Positions 8,509-19,688 of a DNA stretch of 42,503 bases are shown here, piece by piece. The position numbers were made by a program, and so were the translations under genes. The stretch's first letter is position 1; every line of letters begins with the position of its first letter. The stretch is from NCBI GenBank assembly GCA_018716565.1, contig DVJT01000121.1, positions 1-42,503 on the forward strand, in the 5' to 3' direction. This DNA comes from Candidatus Avigastranaerophilus faecigallinarum. Lineage in GTDB: Bacteria > Cyanobacteriota > Vampirovibrionia > Gastranaerophilales > Gastranaerophilaceae. The notes beneath the pieces are model-generated. The model was not told the DNA's origin. It saw only the letters and a list, made by a program, of their open reading frames with translations, and did no database searches.

Positions 8509-10245
8509 TTATTCTCCCAATCCTGTTTCATTTGATAAAAGAACTTCATCTAAAGGTTTACCTGCTAGAACCCAAGGATAAACCATTTCAAAAGGTTCAA
8601 CAACAAAATCGATAATCACCGGTCCGTTGTATGCTATTGCTTTATCAAGTGCAGAATTAATTTCTTCTTCTTTTGTAACTCTTATACCCAAAATTCCGTA
8701 TGCTTCTGCTAATTTTACATAATCAGGAGAAGTTATCGGCGTTTGAGAATAATGCTTATTAAACATTTTTTCTTGCCATTGTCTTACCATTCCAAGATAA
8801 CCATTATTAATAACAGCAATCTTTACCGGTATTTTGTAATCAACGCAAGTCATAAGCTCTTGTATATTCATTTGAATACTACCATCACCGGCAATATTGA
8901 ATACTAATTTATCAGGAGCTGCAATCTGCGCACCAATAGCAGCAGGAAAACCAAATCCCATAGTTCCTAATCCACCTGACGTTACTAATTGACGCGGTTT
9001 TGAGAATTTATACAACTGCGCAGTCCACATCTGATGCTGACCTACTTCTGTTGCTATTATTGCATCTTTATCTTTTGTTTTATTATATATTGCCTCTATT
9101 ACATCTTGCGGACTCATAATACCGTCTTTTACAGCCTTCATTGCCTTATTATGTTTCCACTCATTTACTTGTGAAATCCAAGCTCTTCTTTCATCCATAT
9201 CATATGAATATTTGCCAGTGTTATATTCATTTAACATAAGATTTAAAACTTTTTTAGCATCACCAACAATTGGTGTATCAACAGGAACATTTTTACTTAT
9301 TGAACAAGGATCAATATCAACATGTATAACTTTTGCATCTTTACAGAAACGTTTTAGACATCCTGTAATTCTGTCATTAAATCTTGTTCCAACTGCAAAA
9401 AGTACATCACAATTACTTACAGCGTGATTAGCCCAAAATGTACCATGCATTCCAAGCATTCCAAGTGAAAGTTCCTCTCCTTGAGGGAAAGTACCAATTC
9501 CCATAAGAGTCGTTGCAACGGGGATATTTAACTTTCGTGCAAGTTCTCTTATTTCTTGCCAAGCATCAGAGTGAATAACACCACCACCTGATATTATTAC
9601 AGGACGCTTTGCGTCACATAAAGCCTTTAATGCACGGCGGCATTGAATTGGATGACCTTCATATGTGGGATTATAACCAGGTAAATCTATTTTATCTGGA
9701 TATTTAAATTCTCTAACTGATGTCAAAACATCTTTAGGTAATGAAACTACAACAGGACCTGGTTTGCCAGTTCGTGCGATATGAAAAGATTCTTTTATTA
9801 CTCGAGGTAAATCACTTACATTTTTTACAAGATAATTATGTTTACAACAAGTACGCGTAATACCAACGATATCAGATTCTTGAAATGCGTCATTTCCAAT
9901 TAATCGAGAATCTACCTGACCTGTAAATACAACCAAAGGATAACTGTCATAATATGCATTTGCTATACCTGTTATTGCATTACAAGCACCGGGACCGGAG
10001 GTAACTAAAACGACACCGGGTTTTCCGGTAATTCTTGCATAACCTTCTGCTGCATGCACTGCAGCTTGTTCATGCCTTACAAGATAATGTTTAATAAAAT
10101 CGCATTTATAAAGTTCATCATATATATGAAGAATTGAACCGCCGGGATATCCGAATATTTTATCTACACCTTCTTTTCGAAGACATTCTAAAAAAATTCT
10201 GGCACCCGTCATTTTTTCTGTCTTATTAATTTGCTCGGCTGTCAT
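8509..10245 (-). CDS. ilvB: acetolactate synthase large catalytic subunit
   Basis: ThDP enzyme: FGYPGGSILHIYDEL, HEQAAVHAAEGYAR, GDGSIQMNIQEL...NNGYLGMVRQWQ. Start set at MTAEQINK with GGAGAG SD; ORF track gives 10278. Confidence 0.95.
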   Translation of the reverse strand: MTAEQINKTEKMTGARIFLECLRKEGVDKIFGYPGGSILHIYDELYKCDFIKHYLVRHEQAAVHAAEGYARITGKPGVVLVTSGPGACNAITGIANAYYDSYPLVVFTGQVDSRLIGNDAFQESDIVGITRTCCKHNYLVKNVSDLPRVIKESFHIARTGKPGPVVVSLPKDVLTSVREFKYPDKIDLPGYNPTYEGHPIQCRRALKALCDAKRPVIISGGGVIHSDAWQEIRELARKLNIPVATTLMGIGTFPQGEELSLGMLGMHGTFWANHAVSNCDVLFAVGTRFNDRITGCLKRFCKDAKVIHVDIDPCSISKNVPVDTPIVGDAKKVLNLMLNEYNTGKYSYDMDERRAWISQVNEWKHNKAMKAVKDGIMSPQDVIEAIYNKTKDKDAIIATEVGQHQMWTAQLYKFSKPRQLVTSGGLGTMGFGFPAAIGAQIAAPDKLVFNIAGDGSIQMNIQELMTCVDYKIPVKIAVINNGYLGMVRQWQEKMFNKHYSQTPITSPDYVKLAEAYGILGIRVTKEEEINSALDKAIAYNGPVIIDFVVEPFEMVYPWVLAGKPLDEVLLSNETGLGE

Positions 10246-10283
10246 TTTACTCTCCATTTTGTCTTTTTCATAAACCAAAATAT

Positions 10284-10334
10284 TTCTTATTTAAGAATAT
10301 AGTATACTAAATTTTAACTTAGTAAATATCTAAG
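10284..10334. promoter_or_regulatory. cluster of dyads in ilvB/ilvC divergent control region
   Basis: TTCTTA-TT-TAAGAA (10284-10297), TAGTATACTA (10300-10309), CTTAG-TAAATAT-CTAAG (10318-10334). Confidence 0.4.
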
Positions 10335-10392
10335 TGCAAATTTTTTAGCTTTTTTGATAAATTTATTAAATTTTTTGAAAAATAACTAAATA

Positions 10393-10420
10393 TTGACTAT
10401 GATTTTTTAAGTTTTACACT
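10393..10420 (+). promoter_or_regulatory. candidate sigma70-type promoter for ilvC
   Basis: TTGACT-16 bp-TACACT upstream of ilvC ATG 10466. Confidence 0.5.
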
Positions 10421-10444
10421 AGAAATAAGCCATTAGAGTAATAA

Positions 10445-11464
<1,020 letters not shown>

Positions 11465-11480
11465 GTTCTTTAAATAAACC

Positions 11481-11516
11481 AAAAAAGAGATGTTAATAAT
11501 TTAACATCTCTTTTTT
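11481..11516. terminator. bidirectional intrinsic terminator
   Basis: AAAAAAGAGATGTTAA-TAAT-TTAACATCTCTTTTTT, 16-bp perfect stem between convergent ilvC and flavodiiron gene. Confidence 0.93.
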
Positions 11517-11532
11517 ATTTTATATTCACTTT

Positions 11533-12717
11533 CTATATAAGTCCAAGTTCATGATGTTTGTTATATATTTCTTGAGCCATTACATCAATTTTAGCAAAAT
11601 CTTCAGCTTTAGCACGACCTTTTACAAGAATTGGCTCAATAACATCAAGTTTTAAAGGTGCTAACATATCAGCCATTTTGCCAAATAAATTACCGCCCCA
11701 ACCATATGAACCAATAAATGATGCTATTTTTGCCTTTGGTTTCAGAACACTTGCTAAATATACAGTATTAAATGCAGCCGGATGTGGTCCTGCTAATACC
11801 ATTGACGTTCCAAGTACAATTGTGGTTCCGTCAACTAAAGCTATAGCCAAATCCCCCAAATTACCGTCTACCATGTCATATTTTATAGACGGAATTCCTT
11901 TTTCTGCAAGTTTATTTGCAAGATAATCAATCATCTCTGTCGTTGAATGATACATTGATACATATGGTAAAAGAACTAAATTTTTACCTTTCTCACCAGC
12001 CCAATCTTCGTACAAATCCAATATATAATTAGGATTTTTATGAATTGGACCATGGCTTGGCATTACCATATCTACGTTCATATTTCTAATTTGCTGAATA
12101 TATTTTCTGCAAACTGTAGCAAACGGCATCATTATTTCTGCATAATATTTTTTTGCACTTCTTTCCAGTTCTTTAGAAGGAACTGCAAATACATCTTCAA
12201 AAACATAATGTGCACCAAGAAAATCACAAGTACAAATAATATTATCTTCTTTTAAATATGTAAACATTGTATCAGGCCAATGTACACCCGGTGCAATTTT
12301 AAACTGAAGAGTTTTATCGCCTAACGATAATTCTTCATCATTTTTTACTATTTTTATCTTGTCAGAAGGAATTAATAACATTTCCTTCAAATTTCCTGCA
12401 CATACAGCATTTGTAACAACTACGGCTTGCGGAAATTTTTCTAACATTGCAGGAATACTTCCTGAATGATCCTGTTCACCATGGTTTGCTATAATATAAT
12501 CTACTTTTTTTATCCCGTTTTCGTCAAAAGATTTCAAATATTCTTGAGTAAATTTAGGATACATTGTATCAATAACAGCAGTCTTTTCACTACCTATAAC
12601 GATATATGAATTATAACTGGTACCGTGATCTAATGGAATTAACTCATCAAAAATCAACCTATCACAATCATTCATACCCGCATATAGGATATTATCCTTT
12701 ATCTTTTTGTAAATCAT
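11533..12717 (-). CDS. flavodiiron protein (A-type flavoprotein, O2/NO reductase)
   Basis: Metallo-beta-lactamase diiron site HGEQDHSG, CDFLGAHYVF, PSHGPIH; C-terminal flavodoxin domain MYHSTTEMIDYL. Confidence 0.93.
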   Translation of the reverse strand: MIYKKIKDNILYAGMNDCDRLIFDELIPLDHGTSYNSYIVIGSEKTAVIDTMYPKFTQEYLKSFDENGIKKVDYIIANHGEQDHSGSIPAMLEKFPQAVVVTNAVCAGNLKEMLLIPSDKIKIVKNDEELSLGDKTLQFKIAPGVHWPDTMFTYLKEDNIICTCDFLGAHYVFEDVFAVPSKELERSAKKYYAEIMMPFATVCRKYIQQIRNMNVDMVMPSHGPIHKNPNYILDLYEDWAGEKGKNLVLLPYVSMYHSTTEMIDYLANKLAEKGIPSIKYDMVDGNLGDLAIALVDGTTIVLGTSMVLAGPHPAAFNTVYLASVLKPKAKIASFIGSYGWGGNLFGKMADMLAPLKLDVIEPILVKGRAKAEDFAKIDVMAQEIYNKHHELGLI

Positions 12718-12759
12718 AGTCTAACCTGCCTCTCCCAACTTTAAACAAGAATTTTTTTA

Positions 12760-12900
12760 TTATTGTTGTTTTTCAAACAAATCTTTACCAACACCACATA
12801 AAGGGCAAACATAATCTTCCGGTAAATCTTCAAATGCAACATTACCGTTTTCTGCCGGTTCATAAACATAATGACATACTGTACAAATGTAATTATCCAT
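12760..12900 (-). CDS. rubredoxin
   Basis: 46 aa ORF below ORF-track cutoff: [46 protein letters not shown] with two CxxC knuckles. Confidence 0.95.
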   Translation of the reverse strand: MDNYICTVCHYVYEPAENGNVAFEDLPEDYVCPLCGVGKDLFEKQQ

Positions 12901-12963
12901 TTTTATCTCCTTTACTTCTCTTACATAATATCATATAAAATCTAAATTAAATCAGACAATATA

Positions 12964-13353
12964 CTAATTTTCTTCAGTTTGACAATCCTTACATATTCCA
13001 TGAAATACTACATCATAGGAATCTATTATAAAGCCTGTCTCTTTTTGAGTATTTTCTATAATTTCAGGTGCAACTTTTGCATCTATATCAAAAACCTTAT
13101 TACACTTCTTGCATAAAAAATGATAATGAGTATGGGTATTATGATCAAAATGTTCAGCTTCTTCTAAGCCGCTAATCTTTTTTATACTGCCCGAATTGGC
13201 CATTCTTCTAAGGTTTCTATATACAGTAGCTATTCCTATATTAGAATCTGGCTGTTCCCCTTTTATTATATTATATAAGCGTTCAGCTGTTGGATGAATA
13301 GCATGTCTTCTTAAAGTATCAAAAATAATTTCTCTTTGTCTTGAATAATTCAT
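12964..13353 (-). CDS. Fur family transcriptional regulator (PerR-like)
   Basis: HPTAERLYNII, GIATVYRNLRRMANSG, HFDHNTHTHYHFLCKKCNKVFDID, C-terminal CKDC structural zinc pair. Confidence 0.92.
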   Translation of the reverse strand: MNYSRQREIIFDTLRRHAIHPTAERLYNIIKGEQPDSNIGIATVYRNLRRMANSGSIKKISGLEEAEHFDHNTHTHYHFLCKKCNKVFDIDAKVAPEIIENTQKETGFIIDSYDVVFHGICKDCQTEEN

Positions 13354-13359
13354 ACAAAC

Positions 13360-13374
13360 TGATATCCATTATCA
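13360..13374. promoter_or_regulatory. candidate Fur/PerR box upstream of the fur/perR-like gene
   Basis: TGATAAT-G-GATATCA on the minus strand (TGATATCCATTATCA on plus), 12 of 14 positions match the 7-1-7 TGATAATnATTATCA consensus; ends 7 bp from the start codon. Confidence 0.6.
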
Positions 13375-13468
13375 TTTTAACTATATATATTATGTACTAT
13401 TTTAATATTTTTTTCACATTTTATTTTTTGAATATTAAAAAAATTTACAATATTAAAAAAATTATGTT

Positions 13469-14044
13469 TTATTTACGTATTTTTTCAAGAAGCCAATATA
13501 TATTTTCTCCAAGATTTTCCATATTTTGCATTGCTTCATCATCTGATAAAACATCGCCTTTATCTCTTCCAAAACCCAAATTCCAATATGTAGAACCGGG
13601 GATAATCATCTCAGACATTAAAAACATATGATGAATAGAAGCTTGTATTGCCGAGCCACCAGCTCTTCTTTGTGCAACGACTACTGCACCGATTTTGTGT
13701 TTTAATAACTTTCCGTTACCTAAAGCTACAACGCCCATTCTATCAATGAATGCTTTCATTTCAGGTGTCATTGCAGAAAAATAAGAAGGTGTACCAAGAA
13801 CTATAGCATCAGCAGTATATACATCTTCTAAAAGATCATTTAAAATATCATCATTAAATGCACATTTCCTGTTTTGAATCTTTTTACAAGCCCAACAGCC
13901 CCTGCATCCGTGAATATTTGTTCCACCTATTTGAATTAATTTTGTTTCTATATTATGTTTCTCAAGTTGTTCCAGCACTTTTTTCAACATAATTTCTGTA
14001 TTTCCACCTTTGCGCGGACTTCCGTTAATTGCAACTACTTTCAT
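13469..14044 (-). CDS. NADPH-dependent FMN reductase / iron-sulfur flavoprotein
   Basis: AINGSPRKGGNTEIML, GCRGCWACKK, GTPSYFSAMTPEMKAFIDR. Confidence 0.9.
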   Translation of the reverse strand: MKVVAINGSPRKGGNTEIMLKKVLEQLEKHNIETKLIQIGGTNIHGCRGCWACKKIQNRKCAFNDDILNDLLEDVYTADAIVLGTPSYFSAMTPEMKAFIDRMGVVALGNGKLLKHKIGAVVVAQRRAGGSAIQASIHHMFLMSEMIIPGSTYWNLGFGRDKGDVLSDDEAMQNMENLGENIYWLLEKIRK

Positions 14045-14097
14045 ATAGCAACCCTCTTTTTCTAATCTTTAATAATTTTAAATACAGCTTTTATTAA

Positions 14098-14126
14098 TTG
14101 TCAATCTAAGCAACAGAATATATACA
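14098..14126 (+). promoter_or_regulatory. candidate sigma70-type promoter
   Basis: TTGTCA-17 bp-TATACA, about 58 bp upstream of ATG 14185. Confidence 0.5.
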
Positions 14127-14184
14127 CTCTACTATTTTGTTTTTCTTGCCTACTTATTAGACTGACAAAAAAGGGTTGAGTAAA

Positions 14185-14958
14185 ATGAAAAAAGTATTTG
14201 TAATTATATTTTTAATATTAGGACTTCCTTCTTTTGCAAAAACAATTACAGGTGAAGTAAAAAAAGAACTAAGAAAAGATGTAAATCAAGTTTACGATTC
14301 AAATAGTAATACACCTATTGAAGGCGTAGTTGTAAAAATTCCGTCAAAAAACTATATAACAACAACAAAAGAAGACGGAACATTTAAACTTGAAACTAAA
14401 ATAAATTCACCAACAATAATGTCCTTAGAGAAATCAGGATATAAACCTTTTTCAATGACAATAAATTCTCAACCTAAAACACCTATCAGCATAGGAATAG
14501 AAAAAACAACACCTAAAGACATAATCGTAGAAACAAATATGATTCATATCGGTGATGATTCTTTTTCTGAAAGAAGCGCAAACGCATATGATTTTAGCGC
14601 AAACTCAAACGGTTCTTTTTACACAAAAGATTTTAAAGTAAAAACATTAAAACCTAACGAACAATTAAAACTTATTATAGGATCTATAATTGGAATAGAT
14701 ACAATTGAAGCTCAAAGAATAGGTCAATCAAGAGTATTAACAGCATATTCAAGCCCTCCGGAATTATATTTCAACGGAAATAAAATAGCAGAAATAAAAA
14801 TAAACGGAGATAATCAAAAAATTAATATTCCAAAAGGTTTAATAAAAGAGAATCAAAATAATAATGTGACAATAAAAACAGGGAGAAACCTTTATAAAAC
14901 AACAGCTATCGACTATGATGACATCGAATTCACAAATCTCCTTTTGGAGATTCAATAA
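14185..14958 (+). CDS. exported protein with carboxypeptidase-regulatory-like domain
   Basis: Signal peptide MKKVFVIIFLILGLPSFAK; TPIEGVVVKIPSKNYITTTKEDGTFKLET beta-sandwich; C-terminal DYDDIEFTNLLLEI resembles carbohydrate-binding-like jelly roll end. Confidence 0.7.
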   Translation: MKKVFVIIFLILGLPSFAKTITGEVKKELRKDVNQVYDSNSNTPIEGVVVKIPSKNYITTTKEDGTFKLETKINSPTIMSLEKSGYKPFSMTINSQPKTPISIGIEKTTPKDIIVETNMIHIGDDSFSERSANAYDFSANSNGSFYTKDFKVKTLKPNEQLKLIIGSIIGIDTIEAQRIGQSRVLTAYSSPPELYFNGNKIAEIKINGDNQKINIPKGLIKENQNNNVTIKTGRNLYKTTAIDYDDIEFTNLLLEIQ

Positions 14959-15018
14959 TTAAAATATTTCACCTTTTCTCATTTTTGATATAATGATGAA
15001 AAAGGGGATGTAATATTT

Positions 15019-15564
15019 ATGCCATTTGAATTCAAAAAATTAGATATTGAAGATGTACAACTCATAATTCCTAAAGTTTTTAAAGATGAAAGAGGGTTCT
15101 TTCTTGAAGGTTATAAAAAATCAGATTTTATAAAAAATGGAATTGATATTGATTTTAATCAAGATAACCATTCACGCTCAACAAAAGGCGTTCTAAGAGG
15201 ATTACATTACCAAGCTGCTCCAAAAGGCCAAGCAAAATTAGTACGATGTATAAAAGGCGAAATTTTTGATGTTGCTGTTGATATCAGAAAAAATTCACCA
15301 ACTTTTGGAAAATGGGTTGGAGAAAAACTATCTGAAGAGAACAAACATATGCTATTTATTCCTGATTGTTTTGCACATGGATTTGTTGTTTTAAGTGATG
15401 TAGCAGAACTGCTTTATAAGGCATCAAATGAATACTCAAAAGAACACGATAGGGGAATATTATGGAACGATCCTGATATCGGAATAGATTGGGGTATAGA
15501 TTTTGAGCCTATATTAAGTGAAAAAGATAAAATTCAACCGAGATTAAAAGAAATAGAGGATTAA
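15019..15564 (+). CDS. rfbC: dTDP-4-dehydrorhamnose 3,5-epimerase
   Basis: DERGFFLEGYKKSDF, QDNHSRSTKGVLRGLHYQ, FAHGFVVLSD. Confidence 0.96.
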   Translation: MPFEFKKLDIEDVQLIIPKVFKDERGFFLEGYKKSDFIKNGIDIDFNQDNHSRSTKGVLRGLHYQAAPKGQAKLVRCIKGEIFDVAVDIRKNSPTFGKWVGEKLSEENKHMLFIPDCFAHGFVVLSDVAELLYKASNEYSKEHDRGILWNDPDIGIDWGIDFEPILSEKDKIQPRLKEIED

Positions 15565-15565
15565 A

Positions 15566-16546
15566 ATGAATATACTTGTTACGGGTGGTGCAGGTTTTAT
15601 CGGAAGTTGTTTCATAAGGCATATACTAAAAAAATACAAAGATTATAAAGTTATAAATATTGATGCCTTAACATATGCAGGGAATATAGAAAACCTTAAC
15701 GACATTAAAAATAATCAAAACTACAAATTTGTTCACGGAAATATATGTGATAAAGAACTGGTAAGTGAATTGATGAAGGAAGTTGACTGTGTTGTTAATT
15801 TTGCAGCAGAAAGTCACGTTGACCGTTCTATAACAGGTCCTGAAATATTCATAGAAACAAACGTCAAAGGAACTTTAAATTTATTGCAAGCAGCGAAAGA
15901 TGCCAGAATTGAAAGATATCTTCAAGTTTCAACAGATGAAGTATATGGTTCTTTAGGGAAAACCGGTTATTTTTATGAAACAACTCCCCTTGCTCCAAAC
16001 AGCCCATATTCTGCTTCTAAAGCCAGTGCTGATTTATTGGTTAGAGCCTACTATGAAACTTATAAAATGCCAGTTTTAAATACACGTTGTTCAAATAATT
16101 ATGGTCCATACCAATACCCTGAAAAATTGATTCCATTTTTCATATCCAAGCTTTTAAAAGGAGAAAAAGTACCTGTATATGGTGATGGTTTAAATGTACG
16201 TGATTGGTTATATGTATATGATCATTGCAGTGCAATTGATACTGTATTACACAAAGGAAATATCGGTGAAATATACAATATTGGCGGTCATAATGAAAAA
16301 ACCAATATAGAAATTACAAAATTAATATTAAACGCTATGGGGAAAGATGAATCTTATATTGAATATGTTCAAGACCGATTAGGCCATGACAGGCGATATG
16401 CAATAAGTAATGACAAGATTCAATCTAAACTTGGATGGGAACCATCTTTGACGTTTGAAGAAGGTATAAAAATCACAATTGACTGGTATCTAAATAATCA
16501 AGACTGGATAAAAAGCATTGAACAAAAGAAATCAGGAGCTATATAA
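15566..16546 (+). CDS. rfbB: dTDP-glucose 4,6-dehydratase
   Basis: VTGGAGFIGSCFIRH, AAESHVDRSI, STDEVYGSLG, PYSASKASADLLVRAYYETY. Confidence 0.96.
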   Translation: MNILVTGGAGFIGSCFIRHILKKYKDYKVINIDALTYAGNIENLNDIKNNQNYKFVHGNICDKELVSELMKEVDCVVNFAAESHVDRSITGPEIFIETNVKGTLNLLQAAKDARIERYLQVSTDEVYGSLGKTGYFYETTPLAPNSPYSASKASADLLVRAYYETYKMPVLNTRCSNNYGPYQYPEKLIPFFISKLLKGEKVPVYGDGLNVRDWLYVYDHCSAIDTVLHKGNIGEIYNIGGHNEKTNIEITKLILNAMGKDESYIEYVQDRLGHDRRYAISNDKIQSKLGWEPSLTFEEGIKITIDWYLNNQDWIKSIEQKKSGAI

Positions 16547-16547
16547 A

Positions 16548-17369
16548 ATGAAGATTCTTGTTACAGGGGCAAAAGGAATGTTGGGACAAGACCTTTGTCC
16601 GATATTGGAAGATGAAAATTTTGAAGTTTTAGAAACTGATATAGATAATCTTGATATTACCAATATTCAAAATGTTGAAGAAATCCTATCATTGAACAAA
16701 CCCGACTATGTTATACATTGTGCGGCATATACAAATGTCGATAAAGCAGAAGATGAAACTGATACAGCATTCAAAATAAATGCACTGGGAACAAAAAATA
16801 TTGCAGATATTTGTAAGAAATTGGGAATAACATTAATATACATATCAACCGATTATGTTTTTGACGGAACAAAAAAAGATAAATATTTACCCAATGATAA
16901 AACAAACCCTATAAATGTATATGGAAAATCAAAACTAGAAGGCGAAAAAGAAGTACAAGAATGCGAGAAATACTATATTGCAAGAACAAGTTGGTTATAC
17001 GGGCATCACGGAAAGAATTTTGTTGAAACAATGATTAGTTTAAAAGATAAAGATGAATTAAAAGTTGTAGATGATCAAATAGGTTGCCCTACTTGGACTG
17101 TTGAACTTTCAAACGGAATTGTAAAACTCATAAATGAAAAAATGCCATTTGGAATATATCAAATATGCGGAAGTGGACATACAAGTTGGTACGGTTTTGC
17201 GAAAAAGATATTTGAACTATGCAATTATAATGTTAATCTAAAACCTTGCACTACTGATGAATTTCCAAGGAAAGCAAAACGTCCAAAAAATAGCATTATG
17301 GAAAATAATAAAATTTGTAGAAAATGGGAAACAGCTTTAAAAGAATATTTAGAATTGAGGTGTGAATGA
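16548..17369 (+). CDS. rfbD: dTDP-4-dehydrorhamnose reductase
   Basis: [37 protein letters not shown] 16548 preferred over ORF-track 16518. Confidence 0.95.
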   Translation: MKILVTGAKGMLGQDLCPILEDENFEVLETDIDNLDITNIQNVEEILSLNKPDYVIHCAAYTNVDKAEDETDTAFKINALGTKNIADICKKLGITLIYISTDYVFDGTKKDKYLPNDKTNPINVYGKSKLEGEKEVQECEKYYIARTSWLYGHHGKNFVETMISLKDKDELKVVDDQIGCPTWTVELSNGIVKLINEKMPFGIYQICGSGHTSWYGFAKKIFELCNYNVNLKPCTTDEFPRKAKRPKNSIMENNKICRKWETALKEYLELRCE

Positions 17370-18235
17370 AGGGTATAGTTTTAGCAGGCGGGGCCGGTAC
17401 TCGTCTTTACCCGTCAACAATAGCTATTTCAAAGCAATTACTGCCTGTATATGATAAACCAATGGTTTATCACCCTATTTCAGTATTAATGCTTGCTGGA
17501 ATAAAAGAAATTTTAATCATTTCTACGCCTAAAGATTTACCAAATTTCCAAAAATTATTGGGAGACGGTAGTGAGATTGGAGTTCAATTTTCATATAAAG
17601 AGCAACCAAGTCCTGATGGTTTAGCACAGGCTTTTATTCTAGGCAAAGAGTTTATTGGAAATGATTCTGTTGCATTGATTTTAGGAGATAATATTTTTTA
17701 CGGACCTTCTTTTTCAAAAATGTTAAAAGAAGCAGTAAAAAAGACAGAGAATGAAGTAGGTGCTACTTTATTTGCCTATGAAGTTAAAGATCCTCAACGC
17801 TTTGGTGTTGTTGAATTTGATAAAAATAAAAAAGTAATTTCTATTGAAGAAAAGCCTCAAAATCCGAAATCAAAATATGCGGTTACAGGATTATATTTCT
17901 ACAATAATAATGTTGTTGAATATGTCAAAAATCAAAAGCCATCCAAAAGAAATGAATTGGAAATCACAGATTTGAATAATACATATCTTGCTAAAGAAAA
18001 AGTTCATGTTGAAATTCTCGGAAGAGGATTTGCTTGGCTTGACACCGGAACCCACGAATCACTTCTTCAAGCTTCACAATTTATAAAAACTATAGAAGAT
18101 AACCAAGGTTTTAAAATAGCTTGTCTTGAAGAAGTGGCATTCAGAATGGGCTTTATTTCTAAAAAACAGTTACATTTAATTGCTGATAGATATCCAAACA
18201 ATCCATACTATCAATATATTAAAAACATTAATTAG
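17366..18235 (+). CDS. rfbA: glucose-1-phosphate thymidylyltransferase
   Basis: [41 protein letters not shown] overlap with rfbD. Confidence 0.97.
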   Translation: MKGIVLAGGAGTRLYPSTIAISKQLLPVYDKPMVYHPISVLMLAGIKEILIISTPKDLPNFQKLLGDGSEIGVQFSYKEQPSPDGLAQAFILGKEFIGNDSVALILGDNIFYGPSFSKMLKEAVKKTENEVGATLFAYEVKDPQRFGVVEFDKNKKVISIEEKPQNPKSKYAVTGLYFYNNNVVEYVKNQKPSKRNELEITDLNNTYLAKEKVHVEILGRGFAWLDTGTHESLLQASQFIKTIEDNQGFKIACLEEVAFRMGFISKKQLHLIADRYPNNPYYQYIKNIN

Positions 18236-18780
18236 CAGGCTTTTGGCAATAACTGTTTAAGATATGAATAATCTGAAATATTCTTTATTCCTGCAAAAAT
18301 AAAGTTTATGCCGATAAGCATCCCAATAAACCATAAGGCAGTATACGGAAGACCCATAAAAATAACAATAGAAAGAAGTAATTGTACAACACCTGTAAAT
18401 AACGCGACCCAAAATATTTGTTTAAATCCCTTTACTGATACCGCAGTCGAAAATGAACTTATACTTTCAAGTAAGAAATATAATGCAGCAGCAACCGTTA
18501 AAAGTAACGTATTAAATAAAGGATGAAAGACCAAATACAAACCTATAATTAAAAGTAAAAACCCCGACATTATTGATAAAAATGGAGATGCTATTTCCTT
18601 TCTTGCAATAACAGAATTTATAATTCTATATAAACCGATAAAAGATAATCCTATACTTAAAAGAAAAGCCAATATTACTGTCATAGATTGCGATAAATAT
18701 ACCATAACTAATCCAATTAAAATTAAAAAAATTCCTTCAGCAAGAAGAATATCCCCAGATTTTTTTATAACGTTCAACAT
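18232..18780 (-). CDS. HdeD/DUF308 family multipass membrane protein
   Basis: Three repeated hydrophobic pairs ([53 protein letters not shown]); SD ggagg before ATG 18780. Confidence 0.75.
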   Translation of the reverse strand: MLNVIKKSGDILLAEGIFLILIGLVMVYLSQSMTVILAFLLSIGLSFIGLYRIINSVIARKEIASPFLSIMSGFLLLIIGLYLVFHPLFNTLLLTVAAALYFLLESISSFSTAVSVKGFKQIFWVALFTGVVQLLLSIVIFMGLPYTALWFIGMLIGINFIFAGIKNISDYSYLKQLLPKAC

Positions 18781-18907
18781 ATATAACCTCCATTTTCTCA
18801 ATTATTATGAAAAAATTTATGAATATATTCATCAACCAATATCTTTAGCCCAATTCTACAATGTTTTTTTTATCATGTTCCGATATATTTTTTCAAAAGG
18901 AGGAAAT

Positions 18908-19156
18908 ATGCGTAACAAGAAAAAATCATTGATTAATGCACTACAAAATAAATGCACAAAAACTGTAAGAATATGTACTATTCGGTTTTGTGCTACAGGT
19001 TGCTTAGTTGAAAATTATGAAGATGATGATATTGTCTGCTTAGAAAATGTAAATATTGTTTATACAGACGGGTGCAGAGAACCAGAACATAGAGACTCGA
19101 TTTGTATTTGTGACGACCATATAATTGCTTTTGAAGCAATTGATAAGAATATGTAA
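18908..19156 (+). CDS. small Cys-rich protein, possibly Sm-like fold
   Basis: 82 aa ORF with strong SD AAGGAGG before ATG 18908 and its own downstream hairpin. Confidence 0.75.
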   Translation: MRNKKKSLINALQNKCTKTVRICTIRFCATGCLVENYEDDDIVCLENVNIVYTDGCREPEHRDSICICDDHIIAFEAIDKNM

Positions 19157-19159
19157 AAA

Positions 19160-19183
19160 AAATTACCGAATTATCGGTAATTT
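19160..19183. terminator. candidate bidirectional terminator hairpin
   Basis: AAATTACCGA-ATTA-TCGGTAATTT perfect stem between convergent small ORFs. Confidence 0.7.
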
Positions 19184-19213
19184 AATCTAAAACTAAACAA
19201 CAACTTTTTACAA

Positions 19214-19486
19214 CTATTCTACAAAACCGCTCTTTATATCTGGTTGTTCATTAAAATTAAATATAAAGTGGGAATATCTTTCCATTCTTAACTTAAACCA
19301 ACTCAACATAGTATCAGAGCCGTATATTTTTATTGTCCGCATTTTATCAAACTTTTTATTACTTCTATTATATGATTCATCAATATATGTCTGACACTTA
19401 CAGTTAAGTTCTTCGACCAAATCGTAAAGGGTCTTTAACCAAGCAGCTTGAACATATGAATCATTAACTTTGTACTCTAAAATCAT
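19214..19486 (-). CDS. hypothetical protein (90 aa)
   Basis: ORF MILEYKVNDSYVQAAWLKTLYDLVEEL; no recognised family. Confidence 0.55.
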   Translation of the reverse strand: MILEYKVNDSYVQAAWLKTLYDLVEELNCKCQTYIDESYNRSNKKFDKMRTIKIYGSDTMLSWFKLRMERYSHFIFNFNEQPDIKSGFVE

Positions 19487-19668
19487 AACTTTCCTGACTA
19501 TTTTGCAAAGAGAACATCTCGCATAACTACTATCTATATGCCTATATATTCAACTTTTTAAACATGTTTTTTTCAGAAAAGACAAAATAAAATTTTTACA
19601 AAAACTATAAAAAAAGTGAAAAACAGCACACTGCAAGAGTTTATCCAATGTATATACTTTGGATATTT

Positions 19669-19688
19669 ATTAAGTTATATTAAGTTAT
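19669..19688 (+). repeat. 10-bp tandem duplication ATTAAGTTAT x2 at the folD stop
   Basis: ATTAAGTTATATTAAGTTAT read directly. Confidence 0.7.

Noticed and set aside
19622-19687. Dyad ATCCAA...TTGGAT downstream of folD considered as terminator
   Set aside because: Short 6-bp arms with a 10-nt AT loop and no T-tract; too weak to call, only the tandem 10-mer was listed.
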